64,000 bases of DNA from Bacillota bacterium. Its GTDB lineage: Bacteria > Bacillota > Clostridia > Lachnospirales > Lachnospiraceae. The notes below the pieces were generated by a model. The model saw only the letters and a program-made list of their open reading frames with translations, ran no database searches and was not told where the DNA came from. The translations under genes and the position numbers were made by a program. The stretch is taken from contig JAEXOU010000005.1 of NCBI GenBank assembly GCA_023439125.1, positions 62,001-126,000 on the forward strand, in the 5' to 3' direction. Shown here in pieces: positions 34,468-43,143 of the stretch (position 1 is the first letter of the stretch; every line of letters begins with the position of its first letter).

Positions 34468-35286
34468 ATGAGCACAGTAAATGAAAAAAAGAATCAACTT
34501 GTCAATGCAGTTTTAAAGCTTCCTAATGTTAAGGCAATTGGGCAGACAGGTAGTCTAGAGGAAGACTTAATTCCTGGTTTTTCCGATATTGATATGTTTG
34601 TATTATGTGATAGAGTTCCAGACGCAATGGAGCGCCATAATGCATATGAAACATGTAAAGAGCTGTATACTGAATGTAATATGAATGTTTGCGAGAATTG
34701 TATCTGGGGGACAGGAGATATTCTTATCGTAGATGGCATTGATACAATGTTCATGTTCTTTACGATGGAAGAGATGACTACATATGTAGAAGAGGTTTTA
34801 GCGGGTAAGCGTATCTATGCGGAGGGAGAATTTTATCCATTCGGTCGTTTGGCAACGATTGAGAGTATCCATATCTTATATGAAGAGGATGGCGTCATGT
34901 CTAAGCTAAAAGAAAAGGTAGCAGTGTATCCTGAGGAATTAGCAGAAGTAACGATTCATAGTCATTTAAGTTGGGCAATCAATGAAGAAGATATAGGAAG
35001 AGCTTATTTAAGAAAGGATGTATTGTTCTATCATCAAGTACTTGAAAAAGGGATAGATCATTTTTTACAAGCACTGTATGCAGTAAATCGTACCTATTTT
35101 CCAAGTCGCAAGAGAAGTGAGCAGTACATAAAGAACTTTAAAAAGATACCAAAGAATTGCTATGAACGATTGCTTCAAGTAATTGAAAATGGGGCAAGGA
35201 GTGAAACGATACCACAATCCATCGCGGAATATCGTAAATTATGCGAAGAATTGTGTAATATCGCAGAGCATGAGGTCAAAGAATAA
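34468..35286 (+). CDS. Nucleotidyltransferase-fold protein (DUF4037-like/aminoglycoside-lincosamide NTase-like)
   Basis: The 272-residue protein has the polymerase-beta-type nucleotidyltransferase signature GQTGSLEEDLIPGFSDIDMF, that is GS followed by D-x-D. A helical C-terminal half (HSHLSWAINEEDIGRAYLRKD, then FFLQ-type helices) is typical of stand-alone NTases with a KNTase-C/HEPN-like bundle. It could adenylylate a small molecule such as an antibiotic, or be a toxin-like NTase; no antitoxin partner is evident. RBS: a weak AAAAGGGTG. It lies within the insertion between rseP and ispG. Confidence 0.78.
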   Translation: MSTVNEKKNQLVNAVLKLPNVKAIGQTGSLEEDLIPGFSDIDMFVLCDRVPDAMERHNAYETCKELYTECNMNVCENCIWGTGDILIVDGIDTMFMFFTMEEMTTYVEEVLAGKRIYAEGEFYPFGRLATIESIHILYEEDGVMSKLKEKVAVYPEELAEVTIHSHLSWAINEEDIGRAYLRKDVLFYHQVLEKGIDHFLQALYAVNRTYFPSRKRSEQYIKNFKKIPKNCYERLLQVIENGARSETIPQSIAEYRKLCEELCNIAEHEVKE

Positions 35287-35315
35287 AAAGCCAACCTGGA
35301 ACCATTAAATACCTG

Positions 35316-35344
35316 TTGAAATATGTTATCATTTACCATAAACT
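35316..35344 (+). promoter_or_regulatory. Promoter of the candidate ncRNA
   Basis: TTGAAA (35316-35321), 17 bp, TAAACT (35339-35344). The predicted start, about 35351, coincides with the first base-paired strand of the RNA described next. Confidence 0.55.
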
Positions 35345-35349
35345 ATAGA

Positions 35350-35515
35350 AGTACTTTGTAACTTCAATCTATCCCATGGAATGAATGAGGAGATGAAATG
35401 AACATAGTTGCTGCAGTTTAACAACATAAGCGCCCTGAGTTTATTGATCGGGAGACAAAGTACTAGCGCTGAAAAGAGGTCTACCATTATGTAATTAATG
35501 GGGGACCTCTTTTTA
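35350..35515 (+). ncRNA. Candidate structured RNA or riboswitch-like leader with terminator and 7-codon ORF
   Basis: AGTACTTTGT (35350-35359) pairs with ACAAAGTACT (35455-35464). AGCGC (35429-35433) can pair with GCGCT (35466-35470), which crosses the first stem and gives a pseudoknot or an alternative fold. A short ORF MNIVAAV (35398-35421) follows GAGGAG. A strong terminator follows at 35472-35514. I could match it to no Rfam family from memory; 6S RNA was considered but not supported. The next gene is ispG, 158 bp beyond the terminator. Confidence 0.5.
35472..35514 (+). terminator. Rho-independent terminator of the candidate ncRNA
   Basis: AAAAGAGGTC (35472-35481) pairs with GACCTCTTTT (35504-35513), with inner pairing, and the run of T follows. 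Confidence 0.85.
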
Positions 35516-35576
35516 TATACGAGGAAATTCCTCGGAATTTCCTCGTATATAAAAAAGCGTCCAAAAGGATGGACGC
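35515..35576. repeat. Family D double hairpin, best-preserved copy
   Basis: A perfect palindrome (17-bp arms, 2-nt loop) fills 35515-35550 (CGAGGAAATTCC / GGAATTTCCTCG at the centre). It is followed by GCGTCCAAAAGGATGGACGC at 35557-35576, identical to the hairpin at 24087-24106. It lies in the gap before ispG. Confidence 0.8.
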
Positions 35577-35672
35577 GCATTTTCTTTTGATATAGTTTCT
35601 AGTAGAAAAAAAGAAATCTTTGGGCTATAATAACAGATAGGATTATCTTTGAATTGAGAAAGGAAGTTTATT

Positions 35673-36725
35673 ATGTATCGGAGTAAAACGAAGGTAATAG
35701 CAATTGGAAATAGAAAAATCGGTGGTGGGAATCCAATTCTCATTCAGTCGATGACAAACACGAAGACAGAGAATGTAGAAGCAACCATTGCTCAGATTCT
35801 CGAACTTGAAAAGGCAGGTTGCGATATTATTCGTTGTGCAGTCCCAACAATGGAAGCAGCAGCGGCATTGAGACAAATCAAGAAGCAGATTCATATTCCA
35901 TTGGTAGCTGATATTCATTTCGATTACCGTTTGGCAATTGCAGCAATGGAGAGCGGTGCGGATAAGATTCGTATTAACCCTGGCAATATTGGGGATGATG
36001 AACGCTTAAAAGCAGTTGTGGATGTTGCGAAAGAAAGAAACATTCCAATCCGTGTCGGCGTAAATTCAGGCTCTCTTGAAAAGCATCTTATAGAAAAGTA
36101 TGGGCATGTAACTGCAGAAGGCCTCGTTGAAAGTGCATTAAACAAGGTTCGTATGATAGAAAATCTAGGGTACGATAATCTTGTGATTAGTATAAAGTCG
36201 TCAGATGTTATGATGAGTGTAAAAGCTCATGAACTGATTGCGAAGCAAACCAATTATCCACTTCATGTTGGAATTACAGAATCTGGTTCTATTATTGCTG
36301 GTAATATTAAGTCTTCCATTGGATTAGGTTTGATATTAAATCAAGGAATTGGTGATACAATTCGCGTATCTTTAACGGATCAACCAATTGAGGAGATTCG
36401 CTCGGCAAAACTTATCTTAAAGACTTTAGGTCTTCGAAAAGGTGGAATTGAAGTTGTATCTTGTCCAACTTGTGGAAGAACCCAGATTGATTTGATTGGG
36501 CTTGCAAAAGAAGTAGAAAAATTAGTTGAGTCCTATGATTTAGATATTAAAGTTGCTGTTATGGGATGTGCAGTTAATGGACCAGGAGAAGCAAAGGAAG
36601 CTGATTTGGGGGTTGCTGGTGGTAAAGGGGTTGGATGTATCATAAAAAAAGGTGAAGTCATTCGAACAGTCCCTGAAGAAGTGTTGCTTGAGGAATTAAA
36701 GAAGGAACTAGATAGCTTTCGATAG
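35673..36725 (+). CDS. ispG: (E)-4-hydroxy-3-methylbut-2-enyl-diphosphate synthase (GcpE)
   Basis: The 350-residue enzyme has an N-terminal TIM-barrel (GGNPILIQSMTNT, ADIHFDYRLAIA, RINPGNIG, VRVGVNSGSLE) and a C-terminal 4Fe-4S domain with SCPTCGRTQ and GCAVNGPGEA. It reduces MEcPP to HMBPP in the MEP pathway, continuing from dxr. RBS AGGAAG before ATG 35673. polC follows 55 bp later. Confidence 0.97.
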   Translation: MYRSKTKVIAIGNRKIGGGNPILIQSMTNTKTENVEATIAQILELEKAGCDIIRCAVPTMEAAAALRQIKKQIHIPLVADIHFDYRLAIAAMESGADKIRINPGNIGDDERLKAVVDVAKERNIPIRVGVNSGSLEKHLIEKYGHVTAEGLVESALNKVRMIENLGYDNLVISIKSSDVMMSVKAHELIAKQTNYPLHVGITESGSIIAGNIKSSIGLGLILNQGIGDTIRVSLTDQPIEEIRSAKLILKTLGLRKGGIEVVSCPTCGRTQIDLIGLAKEVEKLVESYDLDIKVAVMGCAVNGPGEAKEADLGVAGGKGVGCIIKKGEVIRTVPEEVLLEELKKELDSFR

Positions 36726-36780
36726 AAGAAACTGCTAGAGCACCATATCGCATTCTGTTGTGATATTTGGAGGAGGAAAT

Positions 36781-39700
36781 ATGTTGTTTTTTGAAGTGTT
36801 TGATACACTTTCAGTCGTAGATGAACTAAATGAAATATTTCAAGACATTAAAGTCATTAAAGTTACGATATCGAAAAAAACTGGTCAGACACTTGTTTAC
36901 ATTGAAAGTACACATTTGTTGACAAGAAAACAGATAAAAAGCATGGAATTTCAATTACAAAAGCAGCTATTTAATTCTGGAAAGAATCAGGTTGCAATTG
37001 TAGAACGTTATGATCTTTCCGCGCAGTATACCGAAGAAAACCTTTGGGAAATGCATCAAGAGAGTATTTATGAAGAATTGATGGAAGAAAGTATTATGAA
37101 TTATAATATCCTAAGAACGGCTGAGCTTACATTTTCCGGCCATTCTATGGTACTTCGTTTGGAAAATACTTTCTTAAATCAGACAAAGGGAAAAGAAATT
37201 CAAAGGTTCCTTGAACCTATATTTCGAGAGCGATATGGCTTTGATTTAAAAGTTGAATTTGATTTTTATGAGCGAGAGCTTACGAGTGACGACGAGGAAG
37301 ATCGTGAGGAACCAAGACGTTACAGTGAGCAGATGCAAAAACGTTACACGAACGAAGGTGAGCCATCGAAAGAAGAAACACCGTCAGAAAATACGAAAAG
37401 TAATACTGAAAATGAGAAAAAGCCAGTAGTTAAGGAAGATAAGAAAGAAGAGAAGAAACCTTCCTTTGAGAAGAAGTATACGGCTCCTAAAAAGTTACCA
37501 GATGATCCAGATATTGTCTACGGTAGACCATTTGATGGAGAAACCATTCCAATCAGTGAGATACAAGATGAAATCGGTGAGGTAGTAATTCGTGGACGGA
37601 TTGAAAGTTACGAGGACCGTGAAATCCGTAATGATAAATTCTTGGTTAGTTTTGCGGTAACTGACTTTTCTGATACAATTGCAATTAAATTATTTGTAAA
37701 GAAAGAGCAAATTGATGATGTAAAGAAGGCACTAAAAGAAGGTAACTTTGTCAAATTAAAAGGTATGGCCCTTTATGATAAGTTCGACCGTGAGATAACG
37801 ATCTCTTCGGTTGTTGGTGTGAAAACGATTCCAAGCTTCTTGACAAAAAGAGTGGAAAACTCAGAATTAAAGCGTGTTGAATTACATGCACATACAGTAA
37901 TGAGCGATATGGATGCGGTAATCGATGCAAAGACATTGATTAAAACTGCATTTGAGTGGGGACATCCAGCGATAGCAATCACTGACCACGGAGTAGTTCA
38001 ATCCTTCCCAGAAGCAAATCATGCGTTAAATCCCAAGGATTATGCTGGGGATGAAGAAAAGATGGCCCGTGCAAAAGCGTTCAAGATTATTTACGGTATG
38101 GAAGCATATTTAGTAGATGATATGAAGAATACTGTTCAGAATGAAAGAGGACAGATGGTCTCAGATTCATGTGTTGTATTTGATATAGAGACAACGGGCT
38201 TTAGTTCTGTTACGAATAAAATCATCGAAATTGGTGGTGTTAAAATTCAGAATGGTGAGATTGTAGATCGCTTTTCAGAATTTGTGAATCCAGAGGTTCC
38301 GATTCCATATCATATCACAAAGTTGACTTCCATTACCGATGAGATGGTTATGGAAGCACCTACGATTGAAGAGATATTACCTCGATTTATCGAGTTTTGT
38401 AAAGACTGCTATCTAGTTGCCCACAATGCAGCATTTGATGTTGGATTTATCTCAAAAAAGTCAGAGCAGTTAGGATTAACGATTGATATTACTTCTGTTG
38501 ATACGGTTGGCCTAGCACGTTCGTTAATGTCTGAGTTACACAACTTTAAGTTAGATACGGTTGCGAAAGCATTAAATATCTCACTTGAAAATCACCACCG
38601 TGCGGTGGATGATGCAGAATGTACCGCAGAGATTTATCTTAAATTTATGAAGATGCTTGAGGAAAATGGGATTGATACGTTAGCGAGAATTAATGAAGAA
38701 GAGAAAGCAACACCAGAAGCTATAAAAAAAATGCCAACATATCACTGTATCTTGCTTTGTAAGAATGATATCGGACGTGTGAATTTATATCGAATGGTAA
38801 GTTATTCTCATTTAGATTACTTTGCAAGAAGGCCTCGTATCCCAAAATCTGTACTAATGAAATATCGCGAAGGTCTATTAGTAGGTTCTGCTTGTGAAGC
38901 GGGTGAGCTTTATCAGGCATTCTTACGTCATGAAGGTCCTTCTGAAATCGCTCGACTTGCTAATTTTTATGACTATTACGAGATTCAACCACTTGGTAAT
39001 AATCAGTTTATGATTGAAAGTGATCGATATGATATTGAGTCGGAGGAAGATTTAATTGATATTAATAAAAAAATATGTGCACTTGGTGAGGAATATAATA
39101 AATTAGTTGTTGCAACGTGTGATGTGCATTTCTTAAATCCAGAAGATGAGATTTATCGAAGAATTATTATGTCAGCAAAAGGTTTTTCTGATGCGGATTC
39201 ACAACCTCCACTTTATCTTCGAACAACAGAAGAGATGTTAGAGGAGTTTAAGTATCTTGGAAAAGAAAAAGCAATTGAAGTTGTTGTCACAAACACGAAT
39301 AAAATTTGTGACATGATTGAAAAGATTTCTCCGGTTCGTCCAGATAAATGTCCACCAGTCATTGAGAATTCGGATAATACACTGCGAACAATCTGCTATG
39401 AAAAGGCACATTCGATGTACGGAGAGCATTTACCTAAGATCGTATCCGACCGATTAGAGCATGAGCTGAAATCAATTATTAGCAATGGATTTGCCGTTAT
39501 GTATATTATTGCGCAAAAACTTGTGTGGAAATCGAATGAAGATGGTTATCTAGTTGGATCTCGAGGTTCGGTAGGCTCCTCATTCGCAGCAACGATGTCT
39601 GGTATTACAGAAGTAAATCCTTTACCAGCTCATTATTATTGTGCTCATTGTCATTATTCTGATTTCGACTCTGATGAAGTAAAGGCATACATTGCAAGTT

Positions 39701-41265
39701 CTGGCTGTGATATGCCAGATAAAGATTGTCCTGTCTGTGGAGAAAAGTTAATGAAGGATGGTCACAATATTCCATTCGAAACATTCCTTGGTTTTAATGG
39801 TGATAAAGAGCCGGATATCGATCTTAATTTCTCGGGAGAGTATCAGAGTAAGGCGCATGAATACACTGAAGTAATATTCGGTGCAGGGCAGACCTATCGG
39901 GCAGGTACCATTGGTACCTTAGCAGATAAAACAGCATTTGGATATGTTTTGAAATATTATGAGGAGCATGACGAACACAAGCGTAATGCAGAAGTAAACC
40001 GTTTGGCAAGTGGTTGTGTTGGTGTACGCCGAACGACAGGACAGCATCCAGGCGGAATTATTGTATTACCACTTGGTCAAGAAATCTATTCTTTTACACC
40101 AGTTCAGCACCCGGCGAACGATATGACGACCAAAACGGTAACAACTCATTTTGATTACCACTCCATCGATCATAACTTGCTTAAGCTTGATATTCTTGGA
40201 CACGATGATCCAACGATGATTCGTATGCTAGAGGATTTGACGGGAGTGGATGCCAAGGGGATTCCGATGGATGATAAGAAGGTAATCTCTTTATTTGAAT
40301 CGACAGAAGCGTTAGGAATTACTCCAGGCGATATTGGTGGTTGTGATCTTGGTAGTCTTGGATTACCTGAACTTGGTACAGATTTCGTTATGCAGATGCT
40401 TCGTGATACAAAACCAAAGAGCTTTTCCGACATGGTTCGTATTTCTGGTCTCTCTCATGGTACTGATGTATGGCTGAATAATACACAGACGTTGATTGTT
40501 GAGGGAAAATGTACCCTTTCGACGGCAATCTGTACTCGAGATGATATTATGACCTATTTAATTCAAAAAGGTGTTGAAAATGGCCATGCATTTAAGATTA
40601 TGGAAAGTGTTCGAAAGGGAAAAGGACTTCAGCCAGAGATGGAAGAGGAGATGCTTGCAAATGATGTACCTGACTGGTATATCTGGTCTTGTAAACGGAT
40701 CAAGTACATGTTCCCAAAGGCCCATGCAGTTGCCTATGTTATGATGGCATTTCGAATCGCATACTTTAAAGTATATTATCCATTAGCTTATTATGCAGCT
40801 TACTTTAGTATCCGTGCCTCCGCCTTCAATTATGAGTTAATGTGTCTTGGTCAGGAGAGACTCGAATATCATATGAGTGAATATAAGCGTCGCATGGCTT
40901 CCAATGACAATACTCAAAAGTTAACGAAGAAGGAAGAGGATATTTATAAGGATATGAAGGTTGTGCAGGAGATGTATGCACGTGGCTTTAATTTTGTACC
41001 AATTGACATTTATACAGCGAAAGCACATCATTTTCAGATTGTCGACGGGAAACTAATGCCATCTCTTTCGACGATTGATGGTCTTGGTGATAAGGCAGCA
41101 GATCAGGTCGTAGAGGCTGTAAAAGATGGTAAATTTTTATCTCGTGATGACTTTAAGACTCGTTGTAAAGTCAGTGGAACAGTTGTTGATTTAATGGCTG
41201 ATCTGGGCTTGATGGGAGACTTACCGTTGACAAATCAGATTTCTTTGATGGATTTCTTGAGTTAA
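36781..41265 (+). CDS. polC: DNA polymerase III alpha subunit, PolC type
   Basis: ATG 36781 behind GGAGGAGG is chosen over the in-frame GTG 36760, giving 1494 residues. After an N-terminal domain and a charged linker (~190-240) come an OB domain (~250-345), the PHP domain (ELHAHTVMSD, ~365) split by a DnaQ-like 3'-5' exonuclease (FDIETTGFSS, ~465; HNAAFDVGF), and the polymerase core. A Cys4 zinc motif (CAHCH...CPVCG, ~954-985) and PDIDLNFSG (~1010) are the PolC signatures. It is the essential replicative polymerase of low-GC Gram-positives. Confidence 0.97.
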   Translation: MLFFEVFDTLSVVDELNEIFQDIKVIKVTISKKTGQTLVYIESTHLLTRKQIKSMEFQLQKQLFNSGKNQVAIVERYDLSAQYTEENLWEMHQESIYEELMEESIMNYNILRTAELTFSGHSMVLRLENTFLNQTKGKEIQRFLEPIFRERYGFDLKVEFDFYERELTSDDEEDREEPRRYSEQMQKRYTNEGEPSKEETPSENTKSNTENEKKPVVKEDKKEEKKPSFEKKYTAPKKLPDDPDIVYGRPFDGETIPISEIQDEIGEVVIRGRIESYEDREIRNDKFLVSFAVTDFSDTIAIKLFVKKEQIDDVKKALKEGNFVKLKGMALYDKFDREITISSVVGVKTIPSFLTKRVENSELKRVELHAHTVMSDMDAVIDAKTLIKTAFEWGHPAIAITDHGVVQSFPEANHALNPKDYAGDEEKMARAKAFKIIYGMEAYLVDDMKNTVQNERGQMVSDSCVVFDIETTGFSSVTNKIIEIGGVKIQNGEIVDRFSEFVNPEVPIPYHITKLTSITDEMVMEAPTIEEILPRFIEFCKDCYLVAHNAAFDVGFISKKSEQLGLTIDITSVDTVGLARSLMSELHNFKLDTVAKALNISLENHHRAVDDAECTAEIYLKFMKMLEENGIDTLARINEEEKATPEAIKKMPTYHCILLCKNDIGRVNLYRMVSYSHLDYFARRPRIPKSVLMKYREGLLVGSACEAGELYQAFLRHEGPSEIARLANFYDYYEIQPLGNNQFMIESDRYDIESEEDLIDINKKICALGEEYNKLVVATCDVHFLNPEDEIYRRIIMSAKGFSDADSQPPLYLRTTEEMLEEFKYLGKEKAIEVVVTNTNKICDMIEKISPVRPDKCPPVIENSDNTLRTICYEKAHSMYGEHLPKIVSDRLEHELKSIISNGFAVMYIIAQKLVWKSNEDGYLVGSRGSVGSSFAATMSGITEVNPLPAHYYCAHCHYSDFDSDEVKAYIASSGCDMPDKDCPVCGEKLMKDGHNIPFETFLGFNGDKEPDIDLNFSGEYQSKAHEYTEVIFGAGQTYRAGTIGTLADKTAFGYVLKYYEEHDEHKRNAEVNRLASGCVGVRRTTGQHPGGIIVLPLGQEIYSFTPVQHPANDMTTKTVTTHFDYHSIDHNLLKLDILGHDDPTMIRMLEDLTGVDAKGIPMDDKKVISLFESTEALGITPGDIGGCDLGSLGLPELGTDFVMQMLRDTKPKSFSDMVRISGLSHGTDVWLNNTQTLIVEGKCTLSTAICTRDDIMTYLIQKGVENGHAFKIMESVRKGKGLQPEMEEEMLANDVPDWYIWSCKRIKYMFPKAHAVAYVMMAFRIAYFKVYYPLAYYAAYFSIRASAFNYELMCLGQERLEYHMSEYKRRMASNDNTQKLTKKEEDIYKDMKVVQEMYARGFNFVPIDIYTAKAHHFQIVDGKLMPSLSTIDGLGDKAADQVVEAVKDGKFLSRDDFKTRCKVSGTVVDLMADLGLMGDLPLTNQISLMDFLS

Positions 41266-41346
41266 GTGGATATAACCTTAGTTTTAAGTGGATATAACAT
41301 TGATTTAAGTGGAGCAACCTTAATTTTAAGTGGGCGATCACAAGTT
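41262..41346 (+). repeat. Four tandem units of 21-22 bp beginning at the polC stop codon
   Basis: Units start TTAAGTGG at 41262, 41284, 41305 and 41326. The first two share TTAAGTGGATATAAC; the third has TTAAGTGGAGCAACC; the fourth runs into the hairpin that follows. The first unit includes the last bases of polC. They are too few and lack spacers to be a CRISPR. Confidence 0.75.
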
Positions 41347-41388
41347 TACTGTATTTTATAACATCTAAGTAAATATGATATCGCCCAC
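41330..41388. terminator. Hairpin after polC
   Basis: GTGGGCGAT (41330-41338) pairs with ATCGCCCAC (41380-41388), with inner TTTACT/AGTAAA pairing. No clear T-run, so it may be weak. The rest, to 41519, shows no gene. Confidence 0.5.
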
Positions 41389-41519
41389 AAGAAAATATGA
41401 GTATTTTAAAAGCACATATGAGAAATCATGGCTTTACCATTTTGGTAAAGGTTGGAGGAATTCATTGGTGAGTGTATCGAATAGAGAGAAGAAATATTGT
41501 ACATGTTTTTAGGGTATTA

Positions 41520-41762
41520 TCAGATAAAAATAACATAAATGCAGATACTTATCCCAAAGAATAAAAAAATAATAAATGGTAGGCTTCTATTCTTACTTTT
41601 CTGTTTTGTAATAGCACTTATAATATAATAGGCTAATAAAGACAACAATCCCACCAGTCCAATAATACTAGCAATATTCTCACTTACAAAAATTTTAAGT
41701 AAAAGACATAAAAACGATAATATTGTTGCACATACTTTTTCGATTAAATCTTTTCTATTCAT
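41520..41762 (-). CDS. Small three-helix membrane protein of 80 aa (hypothetical)
   Basis: ATG 41762 follows AAGAGGAG on the minus strand. Three hydrophobic segments (VCATILSFLCLLLKIFV, IIGLVGLLSLLAYYII, PFIIFLFFGISICIYVIF) are separated by short loops, with a basic TKQKSKNRS loop before the third. I recognise no family. Confidence 0.65.
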   Translation of the reverse strand: MNRKDLIEKVCATILSFLCLLLKIFVSENIASIIGLVGLLSLLAYYIISAITKQKSKNRSLPFIIFLFFGISICIYVIFI

Positions 41763-41942
41763 GACTTATTTTACTCCTCTTTATATAATTATAAAGTATA
41801 ACAAAATTGGGAAAGTTATGCAATTCAACCATTATATACCAACATACAACAATAAATGGATGCAGGTTTACTACCTGGTTTTTTTGAGCCATATCAAAGT
41901 ATCTAATCATATCAATTTTTGAAAGATTTTGTAAATTATACG

Positions 41943-41971
41943 GTGACAATTTGTATCATTTATACTATAAT
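41943..41971 (+). promoter_or_regulatory. Promoter of the zinc-ribbon membrane protein gene
   Basis: GTGACA (41943-41948), 17 bp, TATAAT (41966-41971), 50 bp before the start. Confidence 0.65.
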
Positions 41972-42020
41972 TATTTTATAGAAGCACATATTTTGATATC
42001 AATATTGAAAGGAGCACTTT

Positions 42021-42677
42021 ATGTATTGTAGAAAATGTGGTACATATAATCAAGATGAAAATAACTTCTGTGTCAATTGTAATGAACCTTTGAAAAAACT
42101 AGGGAATAATGAAACTATCAATCAAAGCAATGGGGAAAGACCTGTAGAAGAACGTAAACCAGTTAGTATTGAGAAAAAAGCAAACAGTCAGGATTCAAAT
42201 ACCAATGGATATCAGCCTTCCAATGGATACCAAAATGCAAACGGATACCAGTCTTCCAATGGATATCAGAACACGAACGGATACCAAAATCAAAATACAT
42301 ATCAAAATCAGAATAGCTATCAGAATTCCTACGGCTATCAAAATTCCAATGCATATTCAAGTCAAAATCAGTATAATTATCAAAACCAAGGACCATATAC
42401 TGTAAAAACTACGAGTGATATTCCTGAAGAATTTACTCCAATCAGTGCCTGGGGATATATTGGTTATATGTTCTTATTTGCGATACCACTTGTTGGACTT
42501 GTTCTACTATTTGTTTTCTCCTTTGGTGGTTCTAGAAATTATAATTTAAGAAATTTTGCTAGGTCATATTTAATCATGATGATGATCGGAATCATTCTAG
42601 TGATAATTCTTTTTATTACTGCAGGAGCATTTATAGGAAGCTTTTATAATGAAATTTTAAGTGAAATGTACATATAG
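42021..42677 (+). CDS. Zinc-ribbon membrane protein with Asn/Tyr/Gln-rich repeat linker
   Basis: The protein has 218 residues. Residues 3-22 form a zinc ribbon (CRKCGTYNQDENNFCVNC). Residues ~55-125 are an (NGYQ/xNxYQ)n low-complexity linker, visible in the DNA as tandem AATGGATATCAG-like units (42199-42360). The C-terminal ~75 residues contain two membrane helices (MFLFAIPLVGLVLLFVFSF and MMMIGIILVIILFITAG). Similar double-zinc-ribbon/linker/TM proteins are common in Clostridia and have no assigned role. RBS AAAGGAG. Confidence 0.8.
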   Translation: MYCRKCGTYNQDENNFCVNCNEPLKKLGNNETINQSNGERPVEERKPVSIEKKANSQDSNTNGYQPSNGYQNANGYQSSNGYQNTNGYQNQNTYQNQNSYQNSYGYQNSNAYSSQNQYNYQNQGPYTVKTTSDIPEEFTPISAWGYIGYMFLFAIPLVGLVLLFVFSFGGSRNYNLRNFARSYLIMMMIGIILVIILFITAGAFIGSFYNEILSEMYI

Positions 42678-42700
42678 CATTGCGAAAGTTTGTCGCGGAT

Positions 42701-42753
42701 GAATTATGTTTGCCATCCCATACTTATAACATTTTCTATGTAAAATGACATCA
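42701..42753 (+). repeat. Family B repeat, half-element copy 2
   Basis: GAATTATGTTTGCCATCCCA to AAAATGACATCAG matches 20817-20872 with scattered differences and the reverse complement of 59693-59748. Confidence 0.7.
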
Positions 42754-42797
42754 GATTTCATGGTAAAAATTACATGAGATAAATGTGAAAAAAGTAC

Positions 42798-42826
42798 TTC
42801 CCTTTTTTACTGTTATATAGTATCAT
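42798..42826 (+). promoter_or_regulatory. Promoter of tRNA-Glu copy 1
   Basis: TTCCCT (42798-42803), 17 bp, TATCAT (42821-42826). It aligns base for base with TTGATT-17-TATATT before copy 2, and is weaker. Confidence 0.45.
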
Positions 42827-42843
42827 AGGGGAGTACCAAATAT

Positions 42844-42915
42844 GGCTCGTTGGTCAAGCGGTTAAGACGTCGCCCTCTCACGGCGAAAACAGGGGTTCGA
42901 TTCCCCTACGAGCTG
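42844..42915 (+). tRNA. tRNA-Glu (anticodon CTC), copy 1
   Basis: A 72-nt cloverleaf: acceptor GGCTCGT with ACGAGCT (G1-U72 wobble), D-arm GGTCAAGCGGTTAAG, anticodon stem TCGCC/GGCGA with loop CTCTCAC (anticodon CTC), T-arm AGGGGTTCGATTCCCCT. No CCA is encoded. It is identical to the gene at 51969-52040. A terminator follows at about 42940-42975. Confidence 0.95.
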
Positions 42916-42939
42916 CTAATATTAGATGTACGAAACTTA

Positions 42940-42976
42940 AGGGTTTGAGAGTTACCAATCTCAGATCCTTTTTTTT
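42940..42976 (+). terminator. tRNA transcript terminator
   Basis: AAGG...GAGA pairs with TCTC...CCTT and is followed by eight T residues. Confidence 0.75.
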
Positions 42977-43012
42977 GTCTAATCTTTTTGCTAGCTTTTC
43001 TTTTTCATGATG

Positions 43013-43059
43013 CTCAGTGAAAGTACTCCTAAGGGATACTTTACTGAGTAATTTTTTTT
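43013..43059. terminator. Rho-independent terminator-like hairpin before the Nudix gene
   Basis: CTCAGTGAAAGTA pairs with TACTTTACTGAG (one bulge) and is followed by T8. No gene lies between this and the tRNA terminator; it may be a leftover or a second terminator. Confidence 0.7.
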
Positions 43060-43080
43060 GAAATAATCATCAATGGTAGT

Positions 43081-43108
43081 TTTACTAAAGGGGTGTTTGT
43101 GCTATACT
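43081..43108 (+). promoter_or_regulatory. Promoter of the Nudix gene
   Basis: TTTACT (43081-43086), 16 bp, TATACT (43103-43108), 35 bp before the start codon. Confidence 0.6.
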
Positions 43109-43143
43109 TGATACAAATAAATGTAAATTTGTGGAGATGATAT

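Noticed and set aside
35350..35515. T-box, Mn2+ (yybP-ykoY), fluoride or 6S RNA
   Set aside because: No T-box GGTGGNACCGCG, and none of the conserved motifs of the riboswitches I could recall; the 6S long-hairpin fold with central bubble is not evident.
41262..41346. CRISPR array
   Set aside because: Units are directly adjacent, only four, degenerate, with no spacers and no cas genes nearby.
42169..42405. Alternative + frame in the Asn/Tyr/Gln repeat region
   Set aside because: Out-of-frame shadow of the tandem DNA repeat inside the zinc-ribbon protein.
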